Part shown: positions 28,441 to 35,865 of the stretch, in pieces
How the letters are laid out: each line of letters begins with the position of its first letter
Position numbering within the stretch: the stretch's first letter is position 1
Assembly: GCF_000878195.1 (NCBI RefSeq)
Contig: NZ_JXST01000004.1
Location: forward strand, 62,001-126,000
Direction: 5' to 3'
From: Mycolicibacterium llatzerense
Lineage (GTDB): Bacteria; Actinomycetota; Actinomycetes; Mycobacteriales; Mycobacteriaceae
Length of the DNA stretch: 64,000 nucleotides
Translations under genes and position numbers: made by a program
Notes under the pieces: generated by a model
What the model was told of the DNA's origin: nothing
Database searches by the model: none
What the model saw: only the letters and a program-made list of their open reading frames with translations

Positions 28441-29597
28441 GCATCTCCGGCAAGGCGGTCATCGCCGGTATCGGCGCCACCGACTTCTCCAAGAACTCCG
28501 GCCGCAGTGAACTGCGGCTGGCCGCCGAGGCGGTCACCGACGCCCTGAACGATGCGGGCTTGTCGCCCAAGGACGTCGACGGACTGGTGACCTTCACCAT
28601 GGACTCCAACCTGGAGACCGCGGTGGCCCGCTCCACCGGTATCGGCGAGCTCAAGTTCTTCAGCCAGATCGGCTACGGCGGCGGTGCCGCGGCCGCGACC
28701 GTCCAGCAGGCTGTGCTGGCGGTGGCATCCGGTATCGCGGAAGTCGTTGTCGCATACCGGGCTTTCAACGAGCGTTCGGAGTTCCGCTTCGGCCAGGTGA
28801 TGACGGGTCTGACCGTCAACGCCGACTCCCGCGGTGTCGAGTACAGCTGGTCCTACCCGCACGGGCTCAGCACCCCGGCCGCCTCGGTGGCCATGGTCGC
28901 GCAGCGCTACATGCACGAATACGGCGCTACCAGTGCCGATTTCGGCGCGGTGTCGGTGGCCGACCGCAAGCACGCGGCGACCAACCCGAAGGCGCACTTC
29001 TACGGCAAGCCGATCACCATCGAGGACCACCAGAACTCGCGGTGGATCGCCGAGCCGCTGCGCCTGCTGGACTGCTGCCAGGAGACCGACGGTGGCGTCG
29101 CGATCGTCGTCACCACGCCCGAGCGCGCCAAGGACCTCAAGCAGCGTCCGGTCGTCGTCGAGGCGGCGGCGCAGGCTGCCGGCGAGGACCAGTTCACCAT
29201 GTACTCGTACTACCGCGACGAGCTCGGCCTGCCCGAGATGGGCCTGGTCGGCAAGCAGCTGTGGGGCCAGAGTGGCTTGACGCCCAACGACATTCAGACC
29301 GCGGTGATCTACGACCACTTCACCCCGTACACGCTGCTGCAGCTCGAAGAGCTCGGCTTCTGCGGCCGGGGCGAGGCCAAGGACTTCATCGCGGGTGGCG
29401 CGATCGAGCTCGGTGGCAAGCTGCCGATCAACACGCACGGCGGTCAGCTCGGTGAGGCGTACATCCACGGTATGAACGGCATCGCCGAGGGCGTCCGCCA
29501 GCTGCGCGGCACCTCGGTGAACCAGGTGCCCGATGTCGAGCACGTGCTCGTCACCGCCGGCACCGGCGTCCCGACGTCGGGCCTCATCCTGGGCTGA
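28437..29597 (+). CDS. ltp2: Ltp2: thiolase-fold steroid aldolase
   Basis: A 386-residue thiolase-superfamily protein, in the position of Rv3540c. Ltp2 is a retro-aldolase: together with the DUF35 domain of ChsH2 it cleaves 17-hydroxy-3-oxo-4-pregnene-20-carboxyl-CoA to androstenedione and propionyl-CoA. Where a thiolase has its nucleophilic Cys, the sequence is IGYGGGAAAATVQQA with no cysteine, consistent with lyase and not thiolytic chemistry. The C-terminal NTHGGQLGEAYIHGMNG motif is present. GTG 28437 overlaps the chsH1 stop. It ends the operon; a hairpin terminator follows at 29613. Confidence 0.95.
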   Translation: MSISGKAVIAGIGATDFSKNSGRSELRLAAEAVTDALNDAGLSPKDVDGLVTFTMDSNLETAVARSTGIGELKFFSQIGYGGGAAAATVQQAVLAVASGIAEVVVAYRAFNERSEFRFGQVMTGLTVNADSRGVEYSWSYPHGLSTPAASVAMVAQRYMHEYGATSADFGAVSVADRKHAATNPKAHFYGKPITIEDHQNSRWIAEPLRLLDCCQETDGGVAIVVTTPERAKDLKQRPVVVEAAAQAAGEDQFTMYSYYRDELGLPEMGLVGKQLWGQSGLTPNDIQTAVIYDHFTPYTLLQLEELGFCGRGEAKDFIAGGAIELGGKLPINTHGGQLGEAYIHGMNGIAEGVRQLRGTSVNQVPDVEHVLVTAGTGVPTSGLILG

Positions 29598-29612
29598 GTC
29601 TCCTTCACGAGC

Positions 29613-29660
29613 AGACACAAAACTGCCCCGCTTCTACGGAAGAGGGGCAGTTTTGTGTCT
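29613..29660 (+). terminator. Hairpin terminator, GAGCAGAC/AAAACTG family, copy 1
   Basis: Perfect 17-base arms (AGACACAAAACTGCCCC and its complement) flank a 14-base loop, 15 bases after the ltp2 stop. The TTTT of the right arm can act as the U-tract. The same core recurs at 53457 and 61128. Confidence 0.88.
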
Positions 29661-29727
29661 GGTCACGATAGGTAGTCGGGTAGTCCTACTCATCCGGATC
29701 GGTGCCACTCGGCGCGATGATGTCACG

Positions 29728-31512
29728 ATGACCGAACCGCAGCGGGCGATGGTTGCCCGGCTTTCCCAGGATGTCGCAGCGATGTCCCATCACCTGGCCT
29801 GGGTGTCGGCCTGCCTCACTGAACTCGATCGGTCGATGGCGCACCAGCAGCCGACGCCGCAGCCCGTCGCGTACGCGGCACCGCAGCAGTATTGGCAGCC
29901 GGCCCAAGCCACGCCGGTCACGGCACCGCAGCCGGCACCTCAGCCCCAGCCGCAGCAGCCATCCCCGCCGCGGCCGGAGCGCTCGGAGGGCTGGATCGGC
30001 AAGGTGCTGGCCGCCGCCGGTGTCGCGGTGACGCTGATCGGCGTCGCCCTGCTCTTGGTACTGGCCGCGCAGGCCGGGCTGTTGCGGCCCGAGTTCCGCG
30101 TCGGCGCGGGGGCGGTGCTGGCCGCCGGTCTGGTGGTCGGGGCGATCCGGCTGAAGACGCGGCCCGGTGGGACGGTGGGGGCGGTTGCCCTGGCCGCCAC
30201 CGGTATCGCCGCCGCATACATCGACGTCGTCGCGGTCACGACGGTCTATGAATGGCTTTCTGCGCCAGTCGGTTTGGTCTTGGCGGCGGTGATCGGCGGC
30301 GGTGGTCTCACCCTGGCCCGGCGCTGGGACTCCCAGCAGCTCGCGCTGTTGGTGCTGGTGCCCTTGGCGGTGCTGGCGCCGGTGGTGGCCGACGGTGTCT
30401 CGCTGTTGCTGATCGGGTTCATGCTGGCGCTGTCCGCGGCGTCGCTGCCGGTGCAAATCGGCAAGGATTGGGTCGCGATGTTCGTGGCCCGGACCGTGGT
30501 CTGCACCCTCCCGTTGCTGGTGGCGCTGGCCTCGGCCTCATTCGGCACCAACCGCAGTCCGGGACTCGCGGGCGCCTGCGCAGCCGCAGCCGTCCTCGCC
30601 GTCGCCGGTGCGCTGATCCTGTTGCCCAAGACGACCAACCGCACACTGCTGGCCCTGGCCACCGCGGGCGGTGCGCTGCCGGTGCTGTTCATCGCCGGGG
30701 TGGTCCGCCCGATGATCGCCGCATCGATCATCGCCGCGGCGGCGGCCCTGTTCCTCGCGGTCGTGCTGGCCGGCAACCGGCTGCCCGGGCTCGCCGGTGT
30801 GGTGCAACGGATCTGGTCGGCGGTGTCGGCGGTGTGCGCGCTGGTCGCGGTGCTGGTGGCCTTCGACGGCAGGACCGGCGGCGCGGTGCTGCTCGCAATG
30901 TCCGTCGTGGTGGCCGTCGCAGGCCGTCGCGACGCGATCGCCCGCTGGGTGGCTGCCGGGTTCGGCGCCGTCGGCGGTGCCGTCTACCTCAGTTACTCGC
31001 CGCCCGAGTTGTTGTTCCGCGCGGTGGAACTGAGCACGCGCAGCGCGGCCTCCACGATCATCTCCAGCATCTTGGCCGTGGCTGCGGCGGTGGCGGTCGT
31101 GTGGTCGTGGGCCGGCAAGCGTGACGATGACGAAGTCCGGCTGATGTGGGCCGGCGCGGTCGTGGTCGCTGCCTACGCGTCCACCATGCTGACCGTCACC
31201 GCCGGCGTACTGATCGGCGGCGTGAAGGGCGGTTTCTTCGCCGGCCACATGGTCGCGACGATCGGCTGGATCGCGGTGGCGGCAGCACTGTTCGGGTACG
31301 CGGCGCGCCAACAGAAGGCGCAGCGGTCACTGCCGATCGGCGGCGGCCTGGCGCTGGTGGCCGCGGCGATGGCCAAGCTGTTCCTCTTCGATCTCGGCAC
31401 CCTGAACGGCATGTTCCGGGTGGCGGTGTTCATCGTCGTCGGCCTCGTGTTGCTGGCCATGGGGACCGGCTACGCCCGGCTGCTCGCCCGACAGGATCAG
31501 CCGAATCCGTAG
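29728..31512 (+). CDS. DUF2339-type polytopic membrane protein
   Basis: A 594-residue protein. A hydrophilic N-terminus holds a short predicted coiled stretch (about 1-40) and a Pro/Gln-rich linker (about 45-90: PAPQPQPQQPSPPRP). From about residue 95 on it is almost continuously hydrophobic, with well over a dozen predicted transmembrane helices, as in the DUF2339 family. No transport signature is apparent. ATG 29728 is used because the upstream frame runs through the terminator hairpin. It is followed at 105 bases by the WxG/YxxxD pair. Function is unknown; no counterpart sits here in the M. tuberculosis gene order. Confidence 0.8.
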   Translation: MTEPQRAMVARLSQDVAAMSHHLAWVSACLTELDRSMAHQQPTPQPVAYAAPQQYWQPAQATPVTAPQPAPQPQPQQPSPPRPERSEGWIGKVLAAAGVAVTLIGVALLLVLAAQAGLLRPEFRVGAGAVLAAGLVVGAIRLKTRPGGTVGAVALAATGIAAAYIDVVAVTTVYEWLSAPVGLVLAAVIGGGGLTLARRWDSQQLALLVLVPLAVLAPVVADGVSLLLIGFMLALSAASLPVQIGKDWVAMFVARTVVCTLPLLVALASASFGTNRSPGLAGACAAAAVLAVAGALILLPKTTNRTLLALATAGGALPVLFIAGVVRPMIAASIIAAAAALFLAVVLAGNRLPGLAGVVQRIWSAVSAVCALVAVLVAFDGRTGGAVLLAMSVVVAVAGRRDAIARWVAAGFGAVGGAVYLSYSPPELLFRAVELSTRSAASTIISSILAVAAAVAVVWSWAGKRDDDEVRLMWAGAVVVAAYASTMLTVTAGVLIGGVKGGFFAGHMVATIGWIAVAAALFGYAARQQKAQRSLPIGGGLALVAAAMAKLFLFDLGTLNGMFRVAVFIVVGLVLLAMGTGYARLLARQDQPNP

Positions 31513-31616
31513 GCAGCCCGCGCAAACGACCGCACCGTCATTTTGCGTCGGGTAGGTGCCCGTCGGGGCGGTAGGCTCGAACGGACGCGGTATGTCTGGG
31601 GAAGGGGGCCGTGTCT

Positions 31617-32738
31617 ATGGGGATTCAGCCGGACAGCAGTCCGTTCGGATCGCAGACGGTGACGGGGCCGGGGTGGCCCAACGTCAATGAGGAGCAGCTC
31701 GAAGAAGCGGCCGCGCACTATACGAAGCTGGCCACCAAGATCACCGGATCAGTGGTGCCGCAGCAGACCAGCCAGCTGATGAATCTCACCGGCCAGTGGA
31801 TGGGCGCGGCTTCTGCGGCGGCGGCAGGTGAGGCCGGCACCATCATCGGCGGTCACGAGGCCAACGGCGCGCAGGCGGCGGCCATCGCCGCCAAGCTGCA
31901 GTCCATGGTGGCCGCGGTCATCAAGACCAAGAACCTGGTCAACGCCACCGCAGAGGAAGTCCAGGCGGAGTGCATGGCCCTGTCAGCGGCGCCGTTCCCG
32001 AACGTGCAGGAGCTGATCCAGAGCCGGATCAAGATGGGCCTGTCCCAGAACATCGCCGCCGTGACGGCCAGCGCCACCGAGGTGGCCAACTTCGTCGGCG
32101 CACCCCCGAGCATCCCGACGCCCGGCGTGCCGCCGCAGGTCGCGGAGACAGCGCAGAAGACCGCGGAGTCGGCGTCCAAGGGTGGCGATCAGATGGGCCA
32201 GATGATGGGCCAGATGATGCAGATGGCCGGACAGCTCCCGCAGATGCTCGGACAGCTGCCGCAGCAGGCCATGCAGCCGCTGCAACAACTTTCGCAGCCG
32301 CTGCAGCAGTTGACATCCCTGTTCTCCGGCGGTGGCCAGGGCAAGGCCGGACTCGGCGCCTCGCCGTTCGGCGCGTTCTCGAACCATCCGTTGGCCGGCG
32401 GGTCCGGTGCGGCGCACGGCGCCGGCTTGATGAAGGGCGGCATGCCCGGCGGTGGCGGCGGTGTCGGCGCGGCCTCCGTGCAGACGCCTCTGCTCGCCAA
32501 GATGGTCGGTCCCGGCGCGGGTGGACCCGGAGTCATGCCCGCAGGGGTGGCCGGCGGCATGGGCGCCGGTGGCCTGGCCCCGGTCGCAGCCGCCGCTGGT
32601 GCCGGCGGCGCGATGGGTGCCATGGGCGGCATGGGGCACCGCGAAGGTGGTGGTGGCGGCGGTCGGATCAACCAGCTGGCCGTGCCCGAAGCGCTGGACC
32701 ATGGCTCATATGACGAAGACGTCGACGACGACTGGTGA
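31617..32738 (+). CDS. PPE-like WxG-motif protein, candidate type VII secretion substrate
   Basis: A 373-residue protein. Residues about 20-160 form a predicted alpha-helical region resembling PPE/EspB-type proteins, with a W-x-G turn (WMG, residues 61-63, in LTGQWMGAASAAAAGEAG). After a proline-rich junction (PSIPTPGVPP, about 165-173) the chain becomes Met/Gln-rich (MGQMMGQMMQMAGQLPQML), then Gly-rich, and ends in an acidic tail (DEDVDDDW). There is no strict PPE N-terminal motif. ATG 31617 stands nine bases after an AAGGGGG site; GTG 31611 is an alternative. It is 16 bases from the YxxxD protein gene, so the two are probably secreted as a pair. The M. tuberculosis locus has PPE63 near here. 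Confidence 0.7.
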   Translation: MGIQPDSSPFGSQTVTGPGWPNVNEEQLEEAAAHYTKLATKITGSVVPQQTSQLMNLTGQWMGAASAAAAGEAGTIIGGHEANGAQAAAIAAKLQSMVAAVIKTKNLVNATAEEVQAECMALSAAPFPNVQELIQSRIKMGLSQNIAAVTASATEVANFVGAPPSIPTPGVPPQVAETAQKTAESASKGGDQMGQMMGQMMQMAGQLPQMLGQLPQQAMQPLQQLSQPLQQLTSLFSGGGQGKAGLGASPFGAFSNHPLAGGSGAAHGAGLMKGGMPGGGGGVGAASVQTPLLAKMVGPGAGGPGVMPAGVAGGMGAGGLAPVAAAAGAGGAMGAMGGMGHREGGGGGGRINQLAVPEALDHGSYDEDVDDDW

Positions 32739-32754
32739 TTAGGGGGGATATCTG

Positions 32755-33513
32755 ATGGGTTCACCGTTGCAGACACCGGACAACATCAGCTGGAATGCGG
32801 CATCCGTCGAGCTGCCCGACATGCCGATGATCCAGCCCGGCGAGGACGCCATGAGCGCGACCATCGCCGCCGTGCTGCCGGCCATGGCCGCTGACATGAC
32901 CGCCAACGTGGCCTCGTTGCAGGCCAAGGAGGGCATGTTCTCCGGCAAGGTCGACGCCGCCCAATCGGCATACGACAAGGGCGACAGTCAGGGTGGGCAG
33001 GGCGTCGGTCAGCTGGGTCAGATGCTTGGCCAGCTCGGTCAGATGGGTCAGCAGGCGGGTCAGATGGCCGGCCAGGGCGGCGGCATGGGTCAGATGGGTC
33101 AGCAGGCCGGTCAGTTCGGCCAGATGATTCAGCAGGCCATGGGCAAGGGCGGCGGCAAGGAAGGCGGCATGCCGGGCGGGGAACCCTCGGAAGGTCAGCC
33201 CGGTGGCCCGGCCGGCGGCGGCGCACCGATGTCCCCGGAACAGCGTCAGGCTCAGCAGGACGCCCGGGAGAACCAGCAGAACGACCGGCAATCCCAGCAG
33301 GACAACCGGCAATCTCAGCAGGACAACCGGCAGTCGCAGCAGGATCGGCGTGAGGCCCAGCAGGATGCCCGCGACTCCCGTCGGCACAGCTCCGCTCCGG
33401 TCCAGCCGCCGGCGGCCGGGCCCAGTGCGGGCACGGCCAACCCGGGACCCGCGCCGATCGCCCCGGTGGCCCCGCCGCCGCAGCGTGGCGGTGACGTAAG
33501 CCGTCAGATGTAG
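32755..33513 (+). CDS. EspC/PE-like YxxxD protein with Gln-rich repeats
   Basis: A 252-residue protein. Residues about 28-77 look like a two-helix hairpin ending in YDKGD (73-77), which fits the YxxxD/E export signal of mycobacterial ESX substrates. The following region repeats GQLGQM/GQQAGQM (about 80-135). A heptad-like block (QSQQDNR, about 178-205) and a Pro-rich tail follow. It is short on hydrophobic residues and has no signal peptide. Coupled position behind the WxG protein suggests a heterodimer; the order is opposite to the common PE-then-PPE order. No T7SS core genes are in the window. The assignment is by motif only. Confidence 0.65.
   Translation: MGSPLQTPDNISWNAASVELPDMPMIQPGEDAMSATIAAVLPAMAADMTANVASLQAKEGMFSGKVDAAQSAYDKGDSQGGQGVGQLGQMLGQLGQMGQQAGQMAGQGGGMGQMGQQAGQFGQMIQQAMGKGGGKEGGMPGGEPSEGQPGGPAGGGAPMSPEQRQAQQDARENQQNDRQSQQDNRQSQQDNRQSQQDRREAQQDARDSRRHSSAPVQPPAAGPSAGTANPGPAPIAPVAPPPQRGGDVSRQM
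33281..33372 (+). repeat. 21-base coding repeats (QSQQDNR heptads)
   Basis: About four 21-base units, drifting from the form AACCGGCAATCNCAGCAGGAC, encode QSQQDNR-like heptads in the YxxxD protein. They are in frame and vary at third positions, so they are protein repeats and not a DNA array. Confidence 0.8.
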
Positions 33514-33541
33514 TTACGTCAAACAACAAGCCAGACAAAGA

Positions 33542-33580
33542 AATTGGGGCCAGTCGCGAAGATCGCGACTGGCCCCAATT
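33542..33580. terminator. Bidirectional hairpin terminator
   Basis: A perfect 18-base stem (AATTGGGGCCAGTCGCGA) with an AGA loop lies between the convergent ends at 33513 (+) and 33594 (-). The outer AATT is short for a U-tract, but the stem is very strong. Confidence 0.85.
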
Positions 33581-33593
33581 CGATGTTCGATCG

Positions 33594-34787
33594 TTAGGAC
33601 GCCGGTGCCGGGGTCGGGATGACCGGGGCTGCAGCAGGAGCGGCCTGCTGGTTGCCGGCCGGGGCGGCGGTGCCCTGACCCGCGCTGGACGCGGGCTGGC
33701 CGGCGATGGCCTGGCTCGGAGCCGGGGCCGGAGCCGGAGTCAGCGGAGCCTGCGAAACGGCGCCACCGGCAGTGGCGGCGGTGCCCGGGCCGCTTTCGGC
33801 GGCGGTGGGAACCGGAGCCGCTTCCTGAGCCTGGCCGGCAACCGGAGCCGTGGCCGGGGTGCCCGCCGGAACCTGAGCGCCGGCCGGAGCCGGAGCGTCA
33901 GCCGCAGGGGTGCCCGCCGGAGCCGGAGCAACCGCCGGGGTGCCGGCCGGAGCCGGGGTGCCAGCGGGAACCGGGGTACCGGCAGGAACCGGGGTGCCAG
34001 CGGGAACCGGGGTACCGGCAGGAACCGGGGTGCCGGCCGGGGTGGCAGCAGGGGTCTCACCGTTCGGCGTCGCCGCCGGAACCGCACCGGTGGTGGTGCC
34101 GGCCGTAGGCTGCGCACCCGTGGCGGCCGGAACAGTGCCCGCCGGGGTGGCGCCGGGCACGGCGCTGCCGAGGCCGGCGGGAGCAGCTGCCGGGGTGGCA
34201 GCGGGGGTGGCGGCGGGCGCAGCAGCCGGAGTCGCGGCAGTGACCGGGGTGGCGCCACGGGCCGGTGCGGTGCCCGGAGCAGCAGCAGCGGGGGCTTCAG
34301 TGCCCTGCCACTTGATCACTTCGCGGTCTCCGTCGGTGTACACGACGCTGGTCGGAGCAGCGCCCGTCACGTCGAAGTAGATCTTGCCCTTGGATTCCTG
34401 ACCTTCGGAGAGGCCGGCGGGGTTGATGCCCTGCGGGGAGGCGACGCCCCACAGCACGCGGTAGTTGTCACCGCTTGCGGTGCGGGCGTTCAGGTTCGGC
34501 ACGAACGGCTGCGAGTTGCCGCGCTCAGCCGTGTACTCCGCCGTCGCTTCCCACAGCGTGCCGTTGAGGTGCTCCGACAGGACATCGGTGCTGGGCTTGA
34601 GGTTGCTGATCTCCCATTCCCCGACCGTGTTTCCGTTGACGAGCTTGCCGTCCGCGCCGAACGCCACGGTGGTGGGGGCGGGCGCGACACCTGCGGGCTG
34701 AGTGGAGTCTGCCAGCGCGAACGGTGTGGCGATCAGGCCGAATGCGGCGGCTGCGCCGACAGCGATGGTGATCTTGCGGGTATTCAT
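33594..34787 (-). CDS. MPT63-like (DUF1942) exported protein with Pro/Ala/Gly/Thr repeat tail
   Basis: A 397-residue exported protein. A signal peptide (KITIAVGAAAAFGLIATPFALA) precedes an immunoglobulin-like MPT63/DUF1942 domain (about 28-165) that includes GEWEISNLKPSTDVL and YRVLWGVASPQGINPAGLS. After residue about 170 the chain is a long low-complexity tail of Pro, Ala, Gly and Thr, with perfect VPAGTP hexapeptide repeats in the middle. MPT63 itself is about 130 mature residues and lacks such a tail. ATG 34787 is chosen by the signal peptide; the upstream extension is hydrophilic. The function of MPT63-type proteins is unknown; the tail may span or attach to the cell wall. Confidence 0.85.
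   Translation of the reverse strand: MNTRKITIAVGAAAAFGLIATPFALADSTQPAGVAPAPTTVAFGADGKLVNGNTVGEWEISNLKPSTDVLSEHLNGTLWEATAEYTAERGNSQPFVPNLNARTASGDNYRVLWGVASPQGINPAGLSEGQESKGKIYFDVTGAAPTSVVYTDGDREVIKWQGTEAPAAAAPGTAPARGATPVTAATPAAAPAATPAATPAAAPAGLGSAVPGATPAGTVPAATGAQPTAGTTTGAVPAATPNGETPAATPAGTPVPAGTPVPAGTPVPAGTPVPAGTPAPAGTPAVAPAPAGTPAADAPAPAGAQVPAGTPATAPVAGQAQEAAPVPTAAESGPGTAATAGGAVSQAPLTPAPAPAPSQAIAGQPASSAGQGTAAPAGNQQAAPAAAPVIPTPAPAS
33955..34026 (-). repeat. Two identical 36-base tandem units in the MPT63-like gene
   Basis: Bases 33955-33990 and 33991-34026 are identical. Each encodes two VPAGTP hexapeptides, using slightly different codons for the two halves. Absence of any difference between the copies points to a recent duplication, so repeat number may vary among strains. 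Confidence 0.9.
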
Positions 34788-34958
34788 GGTGATGTGGCTC
34801 CTCTGTCTCCAAGTCGTCCGACGGGCGGCTTCCCCCACGGAAGTTGAGTCTCGTGTAGTCGGATGAATACTGACTACTACGCAAGCTAGCAGGTTAAGCG
34901 TCAGCTGTGGATGCAGGCAGACGCCGCAGCGGTGACCCGGCCGCTGCCCCTAGTTTGC

Positions 34959-34991
34959 CGGAATCGGCCGCCGTTTGGGCGGCCGATTCCG
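34959..34991 (-). terminator. Hairpin after the MaoC-kstD operon
   Basis: A 14-base perfect stem (CGGAATCGGCCGCC and complement) with a five-base loop, 12 bases beyond the MaoC hydratase stop. There is no T-run. The rest of the 216-base gap (34788-35003) shows only promoter-like, gene-free sequence. Confidence 0.7.
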
Positions 34992-35003
34992 AATATGTCC
35001 TGT

Positions 35004-35864
35004 TCAGGACGCGGTGAGCTCGATTCCAGCAAGCACGACGACATTGTCTCGGCTCGGCGCCGTCAGCACGCCGGTGATTCGTTCACCGTCACGCCAAAGG
35101 TTGGCCTGCAAGGTTTCACCCGGAATCACGGTGCCCGCGAAGCGCGCGCCGTAGGACCGGACCCGGCCGGCGTCGCCGTCGAGCACGTTGTCGACGATGG
35201 CCTTGCAGCCGATGCCGTAGGTGCACAAGCCGTGCAGGATCGGGCGGTCGAAGCCGGCGGCCTTGGCGAACGCCGGGTCCGAGTGCAGCGGATTACGGTC
35301 GCCGCACAGCCGGTACAGCAGCGCCTGCTGCGGCAGCGTGGGCAGGGCGATCTGCAGGTCCGGTGCGCGGTCGGGCTCGGCCGCCGAGGTCGACGGGCCG
35401 CGGTCGCCGCCGAAACCGCCCTCGCCGCGGGCGAAGATGGACCGCTTCTGCTTCCACAGCGGAGCGCCGTCGAGGGTGGTCACCGTGGTCTCCGACCAGA
35501 TGACCGCGGCCTTGCCCTTGTCCCAGATCTCGGTGAACCGGGTGACGGCGCGGCCCGTGCCCGACGGCGGGATCGGCGCGTCGGCGTAGATCGCCTCGCT
35601 GGCATGCAGCACCCGGCTCAGCTCGATGTCGATGCCCGGGAACTTGACCGACGGCGCCTTGGTCTCGTGGAAGCTCTGTGCCACGTTGCCGAAGGTCGGC
35701 AGGACCTGCGGCTTGTCGTCGATCAGATAGCGCAGCTCGCGCTCGCTCATGGGGTCGGCGCCGGCGCCCAGGCCCAGGTGGTACAGCTGCACATCGCTGC
35801 TGCTCCACGAGAATTCGACGGGTGCGAGTTCGGCTCCGATGGCCTCATCGAGATTGATCGGCAT
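35004..35864 (-). CDS. MaoC-family enoyl-CoA hydratase, Rv3538-like
   Basis: A 286-residue double hot-dog hydratase of the 17-beta-HSD4/MFE-2 hydratase-2 type, in the position of Rv3538 (called hsd4B or ChsH3 in some literature). The C-terminal hot-dog carries the R-hydratase motif: YRLCGDRNPLHSDPAFAKAAGF, with the catalytic Asp and His, then RPILHGLCTYG. The N-terminal hot-dog is present but degenerate, as normal for this class. It likely hydrates a 2-enoyl-CoA of the sterol side chain in beta-oxidation. It begins one base after the kstD stop and is transcribed with kstD from the KstR box at 37550. Confidence 0.9.
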   Translation of the reverse strand: MPINLDEAIGAELAPVEFSWSSSDVQLYHLGLGAGADPMSERELRYLIDDKPQVLPTFGNVAQSFHETKAPSVKFPGIDIELSRVLHASEAIYADAPIPPSGTGRAVTRFTEIWDKGKAAVIWSETTVTTLDGAPLWKQKRSIFARGEGGFGGDRGPSTSAAEPDRAPDLQIALPTLPQQALLYRLCGDRNPLHSDPAFAKAAGFDRPILHGLCTYGIGCKAIVDNVLDGDAGRVRSYGARFAGTVIPGETLQANLWRDGERITGVLTAPSRDNVVVLAGIELTAS

Positions 35865-35865
35865 G

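Noticed and set aside
33281..34026. Regular repeats that might suggest a CRISPR array
   Set aside because: Both repeat blocks are in frame inside coding genes, have no unique spacers, and encode QSQQDNR or VPAGTP repeats.
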